Below, in pieces: positions 1-9,154 of a DNA stretch of 64,000 nt (positions are counted from its first letter, which is position 1; every line of letters begins with the position of its first letter). Below the pieces are notes generated by a model. That model saw only the letters and a program-made list of their open reading frames with translations. It was not told the DNA's origin and did not search any database. The DNA comes from Planktothrix rubescens CCAP 1459/22 (lineage in GTDB: Bacteria > Cyanobacteriota > Cyanobacteriia > Cyanobacteriales > Microcoleaceae): NCBI GenBank assembly GCA_904830895.1, contig LR882958.1, forward strand, positions 372,001 to 436,000, given 5' to 3'. A program made the position numbers and the translations under genes.

Positions 1-363
1 TAAAGCCGCATCTCTAACCATCATATAAAATTCATTCACCTGTTCCCACATTTCCGAGGAAATAATTTCTCGAACTGAACGAGCATTTTCCCGGGCAGCC
101 CGTAAACAAGATAAAATAGAACTGGGATAATTACTATCAAAGGTCAAAAATTGGATCACATTTTCTGCGGTAGCCTCTCCATAACGTTCTTTAAACAGTT
201 CTAAATCTCCCGTTGTGACAATAATTGGTTTCCACTGTTGTTGAACACCGGAGGGAGAATCTAATAATAAATTTTGATTAACGTCAATAAAACGAGCAAT
301 ATTTTCCGCCCGTTCTACATAACGATTTAACCAATAAATAGAATCTGCAACACGACTTAACAT
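1..363 (-). CDS. alpha-E domain protein (DUF403), partial, 3' end outside window
   Basis: The reading frame starts at the ATG complementary to 361-363 and runs off the left edge without a stop (121 codons visible). The N-terminus begins [20 protein letters not shown], the typical opening of the alpha-E (DUF403) family, followed by an ENIARF segment and an all-helical sequence. Members of this family are usually encoded next to a circularly permuted ATP-grasp protein, which is what lies upstream here, and the two are thought to act together in an uncharacterised peptide-ligation type pathway. A gap of 258 bases with an inverted repeat separates the two genes. Function of the family is inferred, family assignment is firm. 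Confidence 0.85.
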   Translation of the reverse strand, partial: MLSRVADSIYWLNRYVERAENIARFIDVNQNLLLDSPSGVQQQWKPIIVTTGDLELFKERYGEATAENVIQFLTFDSNYPSSILSCLRAARENARSVREIISSEMWEQVNEFYMMVRDAAL

Positions 364-429
364 ATTAAAAATTGTTAACGGTTTACTGTTGAATAAGATG
401 AAGCCACCCCCAAAAAATCCATGAAATCC

Positions 430-616
430 GATCACAGATTTAAGAGGGTTACGCAGATTGACACAGATTATAGCAGTCGCGCCTGGGGTGTTAGGACATA
501 GACTGATGCTAAAACCGCGCGCCGTACACTCCTCTTTTTCTGCGGTGTTCCCTGTTCCCTGCTATAACACAGATTAAAATCCGTGAAATCCGTGAAATCC
601 TCTTAAATCCGTGATC
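430..616. repeat. Imperfect inverted repeat, MITE-like, between alpha-E and ATP-grasp genes
   Basis: The outer 18 bases at 430-447 and 599-616 are inverted copies with one mismatch, and a second inverted pair (TTATAGCAG at 468-476, CTGCTATAA at 559-567) lies inside. The right arm also carries short direct copies of AAATCCGTGA. The transcript could fold into a long hairpin. No gene is seen in this gap. It could be a small non-autonomous element or a dispersed cyanobacterial repeat. Confidence 0.5.
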
Positions 617-621
617 CAGAT

Positions 622-2055
622 TTATTCACATAAAACCCAAGTATCCTTACTCCCTCCTCCTTGAGAAGAATTAACAACTAATGACCCTTTTTTCATCGCC
701 ACCCGGGTTAATCCCCCTGGATGAACATAGATATCCTCACCATATAAAATATAGGGTCTTAAATCAACGTGACACCCTTCAAAAGTATCTCCTAATAAGG
801 TTGGAACGCGAGATAGAGATAATGTTGGTTGTGCAATATAATTTCGGGGATTCGCCTTGATTTTTTGGGCAAATTCTTGACGTTCTGCTTCGGTAGATTG
901 GGTTCCAATTAACATCCCATATCCTCCCGCTTCATTCGCCGCTTTAACGACTAATTTATCGAGATTATTTAGCACATATTTCAGTTGTTTGGGTTCCCAA
1001 CATAAATAGGTCGGAACATTGGATAAAATTTGTTCTTCTCCTAAATAATATTGAGTCATTTGGGGAACATAAGCATAAATCACTTTATCATCTGCAATTC
1101 CAGTTCCCAAAGCATTCGCCAGAGCAACCCGACCATTTCGATACACTTCCGTTAACCCGGGAACCCCTAACATTGATTCAGGATTAAAAACTAACGGATC
1201 AATGAAATTATCATCAATTCTGCGATAAATCACATCCACCCGTTGTAAACCCTTAGTGGTTCGCATCTGCACATAGCCATCACTGACCACTAAATCCCGT
1301 CCTTCGACTAATTCCACCCCCATTTGTTGGGCTAAAAATGAGTGTTCAAAGTAGGCGGAATTGTACATCCCCGGAGTTAAAACAACAACCGTCGGATTAG
1401 TAATATGATCCCCCACTAAATTTAGCAAGGTATCTAATAAATGACTGGGGTATTCATCAACGGGTTGAATCCCTAATTTAGCAAAAAGTTGGGGAAATGT
1501 GCTTTTCATTACCCGGCGATTTTCTAAAACATAGGAAACCCCCGATGGACAGCGCAAATTATCTTCCAGAACGTACCATTTTCCCTCTTGATCTCTAACT
1601 AAATCTGTACCTGTAATATGACACCAAATTCCTTTAGGGGGTTTTAACCCCATACAGGGTTTAAGAAATCCTTTAGAAGACAGGATTAATTCTTCGGGAA
1701 TAATTCCATCTTTAACAATTTTTTGTTCCCCATAAATATCATTAATAAATAGATTTAATACATGAATACGTTGCTTCAATCCGCTTTCTAAATGAGACCA
1801 TTCTGAAGCAGAAACAATTCTAGGAATTAAGTCAAAGGGTAATATTCTTTCTGTTCCTTCACTATCATTATAAACGTTAAAAGTTGCTCCTAATTTCATC
1901 ATTGCTGTTTTAGCCGCTTCCTGTCGAATTTCTAAATCCCCTGGGGATAAAGAATTAATTCGATCAATTAACTGGGCTGCATAGGAACGAGGTTGTCCTT
2001 TCGCCACAAACAGTTCATCGTAAAATTCACCCGGATCGTAAGATTGAAATTGCAC
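622..2055 (-). CDS. Circularly permuted ATP-grasp type 2 protein (DUF404/DUF407)
   Basis: The 477-residue protein matches the circularly permuted ATP-grasp family: the N-terminal YDELFVAKGQPR segment, the mid-protein RCPSGVSYVLENR motif, the RRIDDNFIDPL segment, and a nucleotide-binding lysine/glycine-rich stretch VVKAANEAGGYGMLIG around residue 375. ATP-grasp enzymes join a carboxylate to an amine or thiol through an acyl-phosphate. The substrate of this family is not established. The downstream gene on the same strand is its usual alpha-E partner. Length is normal for the family. The C-terminus ends with GGGSKDTWVLCE, also typical. Confidence 0.9.
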   Translation of the reverse strand: MQFQSYDPGEFYDELFVAKGQPRSYAAQLIDRINSLSPGDLEIRQEAAKTAMMKLGATFNVYNDSEGTERILPFDLIPRIVSASEWSHLESGLKQRIHVLNLFINDIYGEQKIVKDGIIPEELILSSKGFLKPCMGLKPPKGIWCHITGTDLVRDQEGKWYVLEDNLRCPSGVSYVLENRRVMKSTFPQLFAKLGIQPVDEYPSHLLDTLLNLVGDHITNPTVVVLTPGMYNSAYFEHSFLAQQMGVELVEGRDLVVSDGYVQMRTTKGLQRVDVIYRRIDDNFIDPLVFNPESMLGVPGLTEVYRNGRVALANALGTGIADDKVIYAYVPQMTQYYLGEEQILSNVPTYLCWEPKQLKYVLNNLDKLVVKAANEAGGYGMLIGTQSTEAERQEFAQKIKANPRNYIAQPTLSLSRVPTLLGDTFEGCHVDLRPYILYGEDIYVHPGGLTRVAMKKGSLVVNSSQGGGSKDTWVLCE

Positions 2056-2661
2056 AGCCTTTAGCCCCTATCTTTTAGAGTTCTAGTAGTCACCAGAAAG
2101 GTCAGAACATAGAATCATGCCGAAACCTATATGGTACATTATTTCTGTTCTCTGTTTCCTGTGCACTACTATACTTGAAATTTGACATCCGCCCCGCCGC
2201 GAACGGGCAGGAATTCCGTCTATTTCAACAAATCAAAACATGATAACGGTTAACTGTAGCTTTTGATACTAATTTATAAAGCCTTAATTTTAACTTAACC
2301 CACCGTTGGGAGGTACTGAAGTTATTGGCTGAACACAAATTCTACAATTATTGGCCAGGTACTCAGGGGAAAGGCAAATTCTTGAATTGGGACTGGACTG
2401 GTCTTTGATCAATAGCAGTTTGGATCACCTTGCTTGTTTTTGGGTATAGTAGTATCCTAGCCAATGTATTCGTCTTCAGACAAAGATGTGAGCGCAAACA
2501 GTGATGGATTTAGTTGACATTTGGATTGACGATTCAAAATAAGCAACTTATAGTCTATAAAATCCTAAACTAATATTTTGGGATTTATTCTGTTTAGTTA
2601 AGATTTGTAATACATATCGTGAGAGAACTACGTTAGGTTTCGATAAAATAGGAGTGATTGT
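2056..2661. other. Intergenic region of about 600 bases, no gene recognised
   Basis: This gap separates divergent genes and should hold both promoters. A GC-rich spot near 2190-2215 can form a short hairpin and recalls IS200/IS605-type ends, but no transposase is nearby. The rest is AT-rich with no convincing reading frame and no tRNA-like fold. An AGGAG Shine-Dalgarno (2651-2655) precedes the ATG of the downstream repeat protein. Confidence 0.5.
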
Positions 2662-4647
2662 ATGGCTTTCGGCAATTTAGTGGTTACGTTAATTATTGGA
2701 TTCGTGGTAGGTGTAGGACTTGCCTACTGGTGGTTTGACAAACAGATATCCAATCAAAAAAAGAGTATAGAGGAAAACAATCGTCAGCAACGAGAGGAAC
2801 AAGACAAATTATATCTGATTCGGACTCAACAAACTATTCAAGAGTCAGAACAAAAATATCAAAATCAACTTCAGCAAGCAATAGAAACATCGGAAAATCA
2901 ATATCAAGCTCAACTTGAACAGATGAGTGTGCAGTTACAGGAGAAAGATACTCAAGTTCAACAACTGAATCAATCTCTTTTTGAATCTGAAACTCAGGTT
3001 GCACAACTGACAGAACAATTGCAAGAAAGTGAAACTGAAGTTACAAAACTCAATGACTTTTTGATTCAGTATCAAACCATGCTAGAGGAGGTAAATGCTG
3101 AATTAGAAGCCAGTCAAGCACAGGTGAGTCAATTTTCTACAAATCAAGCGGTTGAATCTGAAATTCAACCAGAATCTCCGATTTTAGCATCTCCTACCAT
3201 TGAAGAAATTGTAGAAGAATCTCCGATTTTAGCATCTCCTACCATTGAAGAAATTGTAGAAGAATCTCCGATTTTAGCATCTCCTACCATTGAAGAAATT
3301 GTAGAAGAATCTCCGATTTTAGCATCTCCTACCATTGAAGAAATTGTAGAAGAATCTCCGATTTTAGCATCTCCTACCATTGAAGAAATTGTAGAAGAAT
3401 CTCCGATTTTAGCATCTCCTACCATTGAAGAAATTGTAGAAGAATCTCCGGTTTTAGCATCTCCTACCATTGAAGAAATTGTAGAAGAATCTCCGGTTTT
3501 AGCATCTCCTACCGTTGAAGAAATTGTAGAAGAATCTCCGATTTTAGCATCTCCTACCGTTGAAGAAATTGTAGAAGAATCTCCGGTTTTAGCATCTCCT
3601 ACCGTTGAAGAAATTGTAGAAGAATCTCCGGTTTTAGCATCTCCTACCATTGAAGAAATTGTAGAAGAATCTCCGGTTTTAGCATCTCCTACCATTGAAG
3701 AAATTGTAGAAGAATCTCCGGTTTTAGCATCTCCTACCATTGAAGAAATTGTAGAAGAATCTCCGGTTTTAGCATCTCCTACCATTGAAGAAATTGTAGA
3801 AGAATCTCCGATTTTAGCATCTCCTACCGTCGAGGAAATTGTAGAAGAATCTCCGGTTTTAGCATCTCCTACCATTGAAGAAATTGTAGAAGAATCTCCG
3901 GTTTTAGCATCTCCTACCATTGAAGAAATTGTAGAAGAATCTCCGATTTTAGCATCTCCTACCGTCGAGGAAATTGTAGAAGAATCTCCGGTTTTAGCAT
4001 CTCCTACCATTGAAGAAATTGTAGAAGAATCTCCGGTTTTAGCATCTCCTACCATTGAAGAAATTGTAGAAGAATCTCCGGTTTTAGCATCTCCTACCAT
4101 TGAAGAAATTGTAGAAGAATCTCCGGTTTTAGCATCTCCTACCGTCGAGGAAATTATAACATTACCCACGACAAATATTCAAACAGAAAATATCACATTA
4201 CCTCCAACCAAAACTTCATCAGAAGAAGAATTGATTCAACAAATTTCAGCAATTGGATCATCAGGAAATTTTGGATCTACTAACATATTAACTGGATATT
4301 TACAACATTCTAACCCTCAAGTTCGTTATGCTGTTGCTTCAACATTAGGGAAACTTACAGCTTCCGGTCGATTAAGTCGAGAAGTCCAACAAAGCATTCC
4401 TCTTTTAACTCGATTAAGTCAAGATATTGATCCAAGTGTTCGTCAAGAAGCGATTATTGCATTAGGAAAAATACCCTCTCATCAAGTGATTCCGATTTTA
4501 CAGAAAGCACTCCGAGATCCTCAGATTTCAGTCGCACAATCGGCTAGTATTGCATTAAACAAATTCAAAGTTTATCGCGTTCAGCCGAAATCTCAGCCTA
4601 AATCTCTAATGTTGAGAAAACCGAATATATCCAGCAATCCTAAATAG
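2662..4647 (+). CDS. Membrane-anchored coiled-coil protein with 22 x 15-residue repeats and C-terminal HEAT repeats
   Basis: The 661-residue protein starts with a hydrophobic anchor (about residues 5-25), followed by a Gln/Glu-rich coiled coil (about 30-155). Residues 171-500 are 22 uninterrupted copies of a 15-residue unit ESP(I/V)LASPT(I/V)EEIVE, encoded by near-identical 45-base units. After a short linker come about 130 residues with HEAT-like helices (for example LQHSNPQVRYAVASTLGKL and DPSVRQEAIIALGKI), which usually mediate protein binding. A good AGGAG ribosome site supports the start. I do not recognise a named family. The layout suggests an acidic spacer holding a HEAT binding module away from the membrane. 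The repeat is so uniform that recent expansion is likely and copy number may vary between strains. Confidence 0.8.
   Translation: MAFGNLVVTLIIGFVVGVGLAYWWFDKQISNQKKSIEENNRQQREEQDKLYLIRTQQTIQESEQKYQNQLQQAIETSENQYQAQLEQMSVQLQEKDTQVQQLNQSLFESETQVAQLTEQLQESETEVTKLNDFLIQYQTMLEEVNAELEASQAQVSQFSTNQAVESEIQPESPILASPTIEEIVEESPILASPTIEEIVEESPILASPTIEEIVEESPILASPTIEEIVEESPILASPTIEEIVEESPILASPTIEEIVEESPVLASPTIEEIVEESPVLASPTVEEIVEESPILASPTVEEIVEESPVLASPTVEEIVEESPVLASPTIEEIVEESPVLASPTIEEIVEESPVLASPTIEEIVEESPVLASPTIEEIVEESPILASPTVEEIVEESPVLASPTIEEIVEESPVLASPTIEEIVEESPILASPTVEEIVEESPVLASPTIEEIVEESPVLASPTIEEIVEESPVLASPTIEEIVEESPVLASPTVEEIITLPTTNIQTENITLPPTKTSSEEELIQQISAIGSSGNFGSTNILTGYLQHSNPQVRYAVASTLGKLTASGRLSREVQQSIPLLTRLSQDIDPSVRQEAIIALGKIPSHQVIPILQKALRDPQISVAQSASIALNKFKVYRVQPKSQPKSLMLRKPNISSNPK
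3172..4161 (+). repeat. Tandem repeat, 22 units of 45 bp, in-frame within the HEAT-repeat protein gene
   Basis: Twenty-two contiguous 45-base units start with GAATCTCCG. Units differ almost only at two ATT/GTT positions (Ile/Val) and at a synonymous GTTGAA/GTCGAG change in units 15, 18 and 22. Units 15-17 and 18-20 carry the same variant pattern, which shows a duplicated block of three units (135 bases). Confidence 0.97.
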
Positions 4648-4681
4648 ATTGTAATACCTATTATTTGTGAAGTTGCCAATA

Positions 4682-4735
4682 ATTTATCCCCCCCAAAAAC
4701 TATTAAAAAAAAGGGGGGAATAAATTTTACCACCA
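4682..4735. terminator. Bidirectional hairpin between convergent genes
   Basis: An ATTTAT-C7 arm and a G6-AATAAAT arm flank an A-rich loop, forming a hairpin between the 3' ends of the repeat protein gene and the DUF4112 gene. A and T runs lie on both sides, so it can terminate both transcripts. Confidence 0.6.
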
Positions 4736-5236
4736 TTAAAACATAGCACTTAATCTATTAAAAATAAATGCTAAAACGGCAATACCGACAATAGCAATTA
4801 ATATAATTAATAATAATAATCCCCCCAATAATAGAAAAACAAACCAAGGATCGGCTTTTTCCCCCAGTTCAGGGGAATTAACGTAATCTTCTAAAAGTTC
4901 AACGTTTTTAACATTAGCTTTCCAAGCGACATCAAAAATATCTCCAAATACCGGGACAGTTCCCGTAATAGTTTCTAAGGCAATATTGGATACCATTGTA
5001 ATTAAAGTTTCCCTGGGTAAACCCAACTTAAATGCCTCAAATACAATATAAATAGATAACACTCCTCCTAATATATCCCCACCCCCAGGAATTAACCCTA
5101 AAATCGGATCAATTCCAAACCCAATTGATGTACCAGGAACCCGAATAGCATTATCTAAAAGGGTACTCAGACTTCGCATTCTGCGGACAATAATAGTTCT
5201 TTCACGATCAGAATTTGAGGGTTTTATAGATTTCAT
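4736..5236 (-). CDS. DUF4112 domain-containing membrane protein
   Basis: The 166-residue protein carries the DUF4112 signature: LLDNAIRVPGTSIGFGIDPI, followed by GLIPGGGDILGG and TVPVFGDIFDVAWKAN. The C-terminus (about residues 132-160) is a strong transmembrane segment. The family is widespread in cyanobacteria, and its role is unknown. It lies downstream of dnaK on the same strand, separated by a tandem hairpin repeat, so co-transcription is possible but not shown. Confidence 0.9.
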   Translation of the reverse strand: MKSIKPSNSDRERTIIVRRMRSLSTLLDNAIRVPGTSIGFGIDPILGLIPGGGDILGGVLSIYIVFEAFKLGLPRETLITMVSNIALETITGTVPVFGDIFDVAWKANVKNVELLEDYVNSPELGEKADPWFVFLLLGGLLLLIILIAIVGIAVLAFIFNRLSAMF

Positions 5237-5293
5237 TTTGTTTGTATTTTATAATAAAAATTCCTCCCTACTTAAAATAAAGGAGGGAGGAAT

Positions 5294-5462
5294 GATGGTG
5301 CTAAAGCACAACAACTAAGATGGTGCTAAAGCACAATAACGATGATGGTGCTAAAGCACAACAACTAAGATGGTGCTAAAGCACAATAACGATGATGGTG
5401 CTAAAGCACAACAACTAAGATGGTGCTAAAGCACAACAACGATGGTGCTAAAGCACAACAAC
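5294..5462. repeat. Tandem array of seven 25-bp units, each with a GTGCTAAAGCAC hairpin
   Basis: Copies of GATGGTGCTAAAGCACAA begin at 5294, 5319, 5344, 5369, 5394, 5419 and 5441 (period 25, the last step 22). Each contains the dyad GTGCT-AA-AGCAC. Spacer sequences alternate (CAACTAA / TAACGAT), so the higher-order unit is 50 bases. The array begins 4 bases beyond the dnaK stop codon and ends upstream of the DUF4112 start. Confidence 0.95.
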
Positions 5463-5466
5463 GAAA

Positions 5467-7374
5467 TTATTTAGATTCGGTGAAGTCAGCATCAATCACA
5501 TCATCACCGCCACCTGGAGGGGTGGAACCGCCAGCACCAGGGCCACCGTCTTCAGGAGGAACACCGCCACCAGCTTGTTGATAGATATTAGAACCCACCG
5601 CAAATAACGCTTGTTGTAAATCCGTAGTTAGGGTTTTAATTTTATCATCATCATCCTGGGCGATCGCTTCCCGCAATTCCTTCACCATCCCTTCAATCTT
5701 GGTTTTATCGGCTTCGGGAACCTTATCACCTAACTCTTGAAGCTGTTTTTCCGCTTGATAGGAGAGGGTATCAGCTTGGTTTTTGCGTTCAATGCGTTCC
5801 CGACGTTCTTTGTCGGTGGCGGCATTTTGTTCAGCTTCCCGTACCATCCGTTGTACTTCGTCATTGGGGAGGGTAGACGCGCCCGTAATACTGATAGACT
5901 GTTCTTTTCCAGTCCCCTTATCCTTGGCGGTAACGTTCAAAATCCCGTTGGCGTCGATATCAAAAATCACCTCAATTTGAGGAACACCCCGGGGCGAGGG
6001 GGGAATACCATCGAGGCGGAAAGTTCCCAAACTCTTGTTATCATTAGACATTTCCCGTTCTCCTTGGAGAACATGGATTTCAACGTTAGTTTGACCATCC
6101 ACCGCCGTCGAGAACACTTCCGATTTCTTAGTAGGAATAGTAGTGTTACGCGGAATAATTTTAGTCATCACCCCACCGAGGGTTTCCACACCCAAGGACA
6201 ATGGAGTTACGTCTAACAGCAGAATGTCTTTAACTTCACCCGATAACACCCCAGCTTGAATTGCAGCGCCTAAAGCCACCACTTCATCGGGGTTAACGGT
6301 TTGGTTAGGTTCTTTACCCAAGGCGTCCCGAACTAATTTTTGAATCGCAGGAATACGGGTAGAACCTCCGACTAACACCACTTCATCAATATCAGATTTC
6401 TTCAGTTTAGAATCAGTGATGGCTTTCTCAACGGGCGTCAAACAACGGTCAATTAAATCAGAACATAACTGCTCAAATTTTGCCCGGGTTAAGGTCATAT
6501 CCAGATGTTTAGGGCCATCTTGGGTCGCCGTAATAAAAGGCAGGTTAATTTCGGTTTGGGTAACGCTAGACAGTTCTTGTTTAGCTTTCTCCGAGGCTTC
6601 GGTTAACCGTTGCAGGGCTTGTTTATCTTTGCGAAGGTCAACGCCCTCATTTCTTTGAAATTCTTCCGCTAGGTAGTCAACAATTTTCTTATCAAAATCA
6701 TCTCCTCCCAGGTGAGTATCTCCAGAAGTTGATAATACTTCAAATACCCCATCGCCGACTTCTAAAATTGAGACATCAAAAGTACCGCCCCCTAAGTCAA
6801 AAACCAGAATAGTTTCGTTACTTTTTTGTTCTAAACCATAGGCCAAAGAAGCGGCGGTTGGTTCGTTGATAATCCGTTTAACTTCAATTCCGGCAATTTT
6901 ACCCGCGTCTTTAGTCGCTTGACGTTGGGAGTCGTTAAAATAAGCAGGAACGGTAATAACAGCTTCTCTAACGGTTTCGCCTAAATATTTACTGGCATCA
7001 TCAACCAGTTTTCTCAACACTTTGGCGGAGATTTCTTCCGGGGCAAATTGTTTATTGCGGGCGGGGGAATCTAATTTAACATTACCACTGCTATCACGCA
7101 GCACCTTATAAGAAACTTCTTTAGATTCGTTGTTAACTTCTTCTGATTTGCGTCCGATGAACCGTTTAACCGAATAAAAGGTATTTTCGGGGTTCATTAC
7201 CGACTGACGTTTGGCAATTTGACCCACCAGTTCGTCACCATTTTTAGCAAAAGCTACCACTGAAGGTGTGGTGCGTAACCCTTCCGCATTAGCAATTACG
7301 GTGGGTTTTCCCCCTTCCATCACGGCGACGCAAGAGTTAGTGGTTCCTAAGTCAATGCCGACTACTTTTCCCAT
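5467..7374 (-). CDS. dnaK: Molecular chaperone DnaK (Hsp70)
   Basis: The 635-residue protein is a full-length Hsp70. Nucleotide-binding signatures are [18 protein letters not shown] at the N-terminus, [13 protein letters not shown] near residue 195 and [17 protein letters not shown] near residue 335. The substrate-binding domain and helical lid follow, and the C-terminus has a Gly/Pro-rich tail ending in [12 protein letters not shown]. It refolds client proteins in the cytosol with DnaJ and GrpE in an ATP cycle. Neither partner is adjacent. Cyanobacteria carry several dnaK paralogues; this one resembles the canonical housekeeping type (DnaK2) by signature and length, but the paralogue number is inference. 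No CIRCE element was seen upstream. Confidence 0.97.
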   Translation of the reverse strand: MGKVVGIDLGTTNSCVAVMEGGKPTVIANAEGLRTTPSVVAFAKNGDELVGQIAKRQSVMNPENTFYSVKRFIGRKSEEVNNESKEVSYKVLRDSSGNVKLDSPARNKQFAPEEISAKVLRKLVDDASKYLGETVREAVITVPAYFNDSQRQATKDAGKIAGIEVKRIINEPTAASLAYGLEQKSNETILVFDLGGGTFDVSILEVGDGVFEVLSTSGDTHLGGDDFDKKIVDYLAEEFQRNEGVDLRKDKQALQRLTEASEKAKQELSSVTQTEINLPFITATQDGPKHLDMTLTRAKFEQLCSDLIDRCLTPVEKAITDSKLKKSDIDEVVLVGGSTRIPAIQKLVRDALGKEPNQTVNPDEVVALGAAIQAGVLSGEVKDILLLDVTPLSLGVETLGGVMTKIIPRNTTIPTKKSEVFSTAVDGQTNVEIHVLQGEREMSNDNKSLGTFRLDGIPPSPRGVPQIEVIFDIDANGILNVTAKDKGTGKEQSISITGASTLPNDEVQRMVREAEQNAATDKERRERIERKNQADTLSYQAEKQLQELGDKVPEADKTKIEGMVKELREAIAQDDDDKIKTLTTDLQQALFAVGSNIYQQAGGGVPPEDGGPGAGGSTPPGGGDDVIDADFTESK

Positions 7375-7880
7375 ATTCTTTATTGTTCTCCAATTTACTA
7401 CAAAAAAGTTAGATTCTGTTTGAGGTTAGTCGTTTTAATACGACTTCTGGACTAATTATCGAACCCAACTAAAGCCGGGGGCGAGTCCAATTTCAATACA
7501 GTTTTTAAGATACGATTGCTTATCTCTATACTGCGGGCGGTTTGTCCATTCCTTGAAGGTGTGTTTACCGAACCTATTTGGGACGGTTTGACTTCAACTT
7601 TGGACGGTTGCCCTTTGTGGTTCACATCTACTACTGTAGGAAGTGCGATCGGTTTTGGTATTGTGGCAAACCGTATATTTTAGGTTGTAGTTTCCGATAA
7701 ATTATTTTTCCCCTCGTTTCTAGGTTCTACCTAGAAATGACATTAAGGAGGCTCTGCCTCCTGTTATAATCTGAGGCAGAGCCTCAAATTTGCATTCCAA
7801 TGCAGAGCATTGGAACGAGGGAAGGGTTAAATAATATCTGATAAAATAAGAATTAAATTATATATCCCCAGTCCTTAACC
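7375..7880. other. Intergenic region upstream of dnaK, with two inverted repeats
   Basis: The gap lies between the divergent dnaK and truncated kinase genes. The dnaK-proximal 300 bases show no recognised RNA or reading frame. At 7748-7785 a perfect 13-base inverted repeat (GAGGCTCTGCCTC and its complement, 12-base loop) forms a strong hairpin, followed at 7795-7815 by a second one (TTCCAATGC/GCATTGGAA, 3-base loop). They look like dispersed cyanobacterial hairpin repeats. Confidence 0.6.
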
Positions 7881-8351
7881 ATGAGTCAATGTCTTAATCC
7901 TGATTGCCTCCAACTCAACCTTAAAACTACAATTTTTTGTCAAAAATGCGGTTCTAAATTACTATTAAGGGAACGATATCGAGCTTTAAAAATATTAGGA
8001 CAAGGAGGTTTTGGTCGAACGTTTCTAGCGGTTGATGAAGATAAACCGTCTCAACCCTATTGTGTAATTAAACAATTTTTACCCCAAGCTCAAGGCACGA
8101 ATAATCAAGAAAAAGCCGGAGAACTTTTTAAACAAGAAGCTATACAGTTAGAACAATTAGGCAAACATCAACAAATTCCTGAATTATTCGCCCATTTTAT
8201 CCAAGATAACCGTCAATATTTAGTTCAAGAATATATTCCAGGGCAAAATTTAGCTCAAGAATTAGCCAAATGTTCAAGATGGAGAAAATGGATTTTTATA
8301 TACTCCTCAAGATCCAGAAGATTTTACACAGAAATTACAGCAATTAATTGA
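7881..8351 (+). pseudogene. Truncated serine/threonine protein kinase (N-terminal part only)
   Basis: The frame opens with a zinc-ribbon (CLNPDCLQLNLKTTIFCQKCG), typical of a large cyanobacterial kinase family, then a glycine loop ILGQGGFGRTFLA and the VIKQF lysine, and reaches the hinge region (QEYIPGQNLAQELA). At about 8270 kinase similarity stops. The catalytic HRD and DFG motifs are absent, and the remaining 27 codons are out-of-frame sequence from a glycosyltransferase tail. A normal kinase would need at least 150 more residues. The product cannot be an active kinase. This is the left half of a deletion or recombination junction. Confidence 0.85.
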
Positions 8352-8475
8352 TGATCCTCTATTAAGAAAAACCCTAGGAAATCAAGGAATGAAATCCGTC
8401 GGTAATTACAGTTGGGATGTGGTAATTAAAAATTTAGTTGATATTTGGGAGCAAAAAATTAAGGAAGCTAATTAA
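8272..8475 (+). pseudogene. C-terminal remnant of a GT4-type glycosyltransferase
   Basis: In the frame one base away from the kinase, codons from 8272 to the TAA at 8473-8475 read VQDGENGFLYTPQDPEDF, then a helix with LIDDPLLRKTLGNQG, then YSWDVVIKNLVDIW. This is the classic end of a group 1 (GT4) glycosyltransferase: the GxNGFL nucleotide-sugar loop, then the final helices. No start codon or catalytic N-terminal domain is present, so only about 67 residues remain. The fragment directly follows the truncated kinase sequence. Confidence 0.75.
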
Positions 8476-8503
8476 ACGAATTTTAAATAATCAATTTTAT
8501 TTC

Positions 8504-9145
8504 TTATCTTCTCCGAGAGGGAGAAACAAAAACAAATTGTTGCAATAGATCATGCCAAGTTATTTTACAGTCTTTGACTTGTTCAGGAGGCATCATCGTA
8601 ATAATGGCTTGATAGTTCTCATGGTTAATAACACGAGTTCTATCTTCGCGTGAAATTCCCTTAATTCCCGCAGGTGCAATAATAATCCCGGCAATTTTAT
8701 AGGGTTGAGGTTGGGGACAAGCTTGATCAAAACAGGAAGAATGAAAAAATTGTTGAGGAAGAATAGAGATAATATTTTGAATTGTTTTTTCCACTTGATC
8801 TAACTTATCAATTGCTTGATCTTCATTCACAATAAGATGACGTAACTCAATAATAATTAAATAACAATCTCCATCTTCTACATTCATTCCCATGACTAAA
8901 TAATCACAGCGCCGACCTTTCCAACTACTTGCTTGATTAGCATATTTTTCTAAATTACAGACAACTAACTGAATTTCATCGGCTTCTAATTTCACCCAAT
9001 AATAAGATTTTTCGACTTTTTCAAAAAGAAGTATCTCGGTTTCTATTTCAACCAATTGGCAACAATTGTCTAGGTTTTTAATTGGATCAGTAGAATTAAT
9101 TCTGGGAATATTTGGAAGTTTATCTCTAGTGCAAAGTAAGCGCAT
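8504..9145 (-). CDS. Hypothetical protein, possible PD-(D/E)XK-like partner of the adjacent ATPase
   Basis: The 213-residue protein is not recognised as a named family. The central part reads RRCDYLVMGMNVEDGDCYLI then IIELRH, with an acidic residue followed by a beta strand ending in E-x-R, and then a helix rich in Q/K (DQAIDKLDQVEKTI). That pattern resembles the D...ExK core of PD-(D/E)XK nucleases, but lysine is replaced by arginine, so activity is uncertain. The gene starts 9 bases after the ATPase stop codon, indicating one transcript. ATPase plus small effector pairs are common in phage defence. That role is inference only. Confidence 0.6.
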   Translation of the reverse strand: MRLLCTRDKLPNIPRINSTDPIKNLDNCCQLVEIETEILLFEKVEKSYYWVKLEADEIQLVVCNLEKYANQASSWKGRRCDYLVMGMNVEDGDCYLIIIELRHLIVNEDQAIDKLDQVEKTIQNIISILPQQFFHSSCFDQACPQPQPYKIAGIIIAPAGIKGISREDRTRVINHENYQAIITMMPPEQVKDCKITWHDLLQQFVFVSPSRRR

Positions 9146-9154
9146 TTTTTTAAA

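Noticed and set aside
3165-4169. 334-codon antisense frame across the 15-residue repeat
   Set aside because: It results from the repeat having no stop in this reverse frame; the repeat unit gives GDAKTGDSSTISSMV periodicity with no independent start or ribosome site.
5294-5462. CRISPR array
   Set aside because: Units are 25 bases with almost no unique spacer; it is a tandem repeat.
5737-6658. Plus-strand frames inside dnaK
   Set aside because: Shadows of the highly conserved dnaK reading frame.
7375-7740. CIRCE element or small RNA upstream of dnaK
   Set aside because: No TTAGCACTC-N9-GAGTGCTAA or other recognised motif is present.
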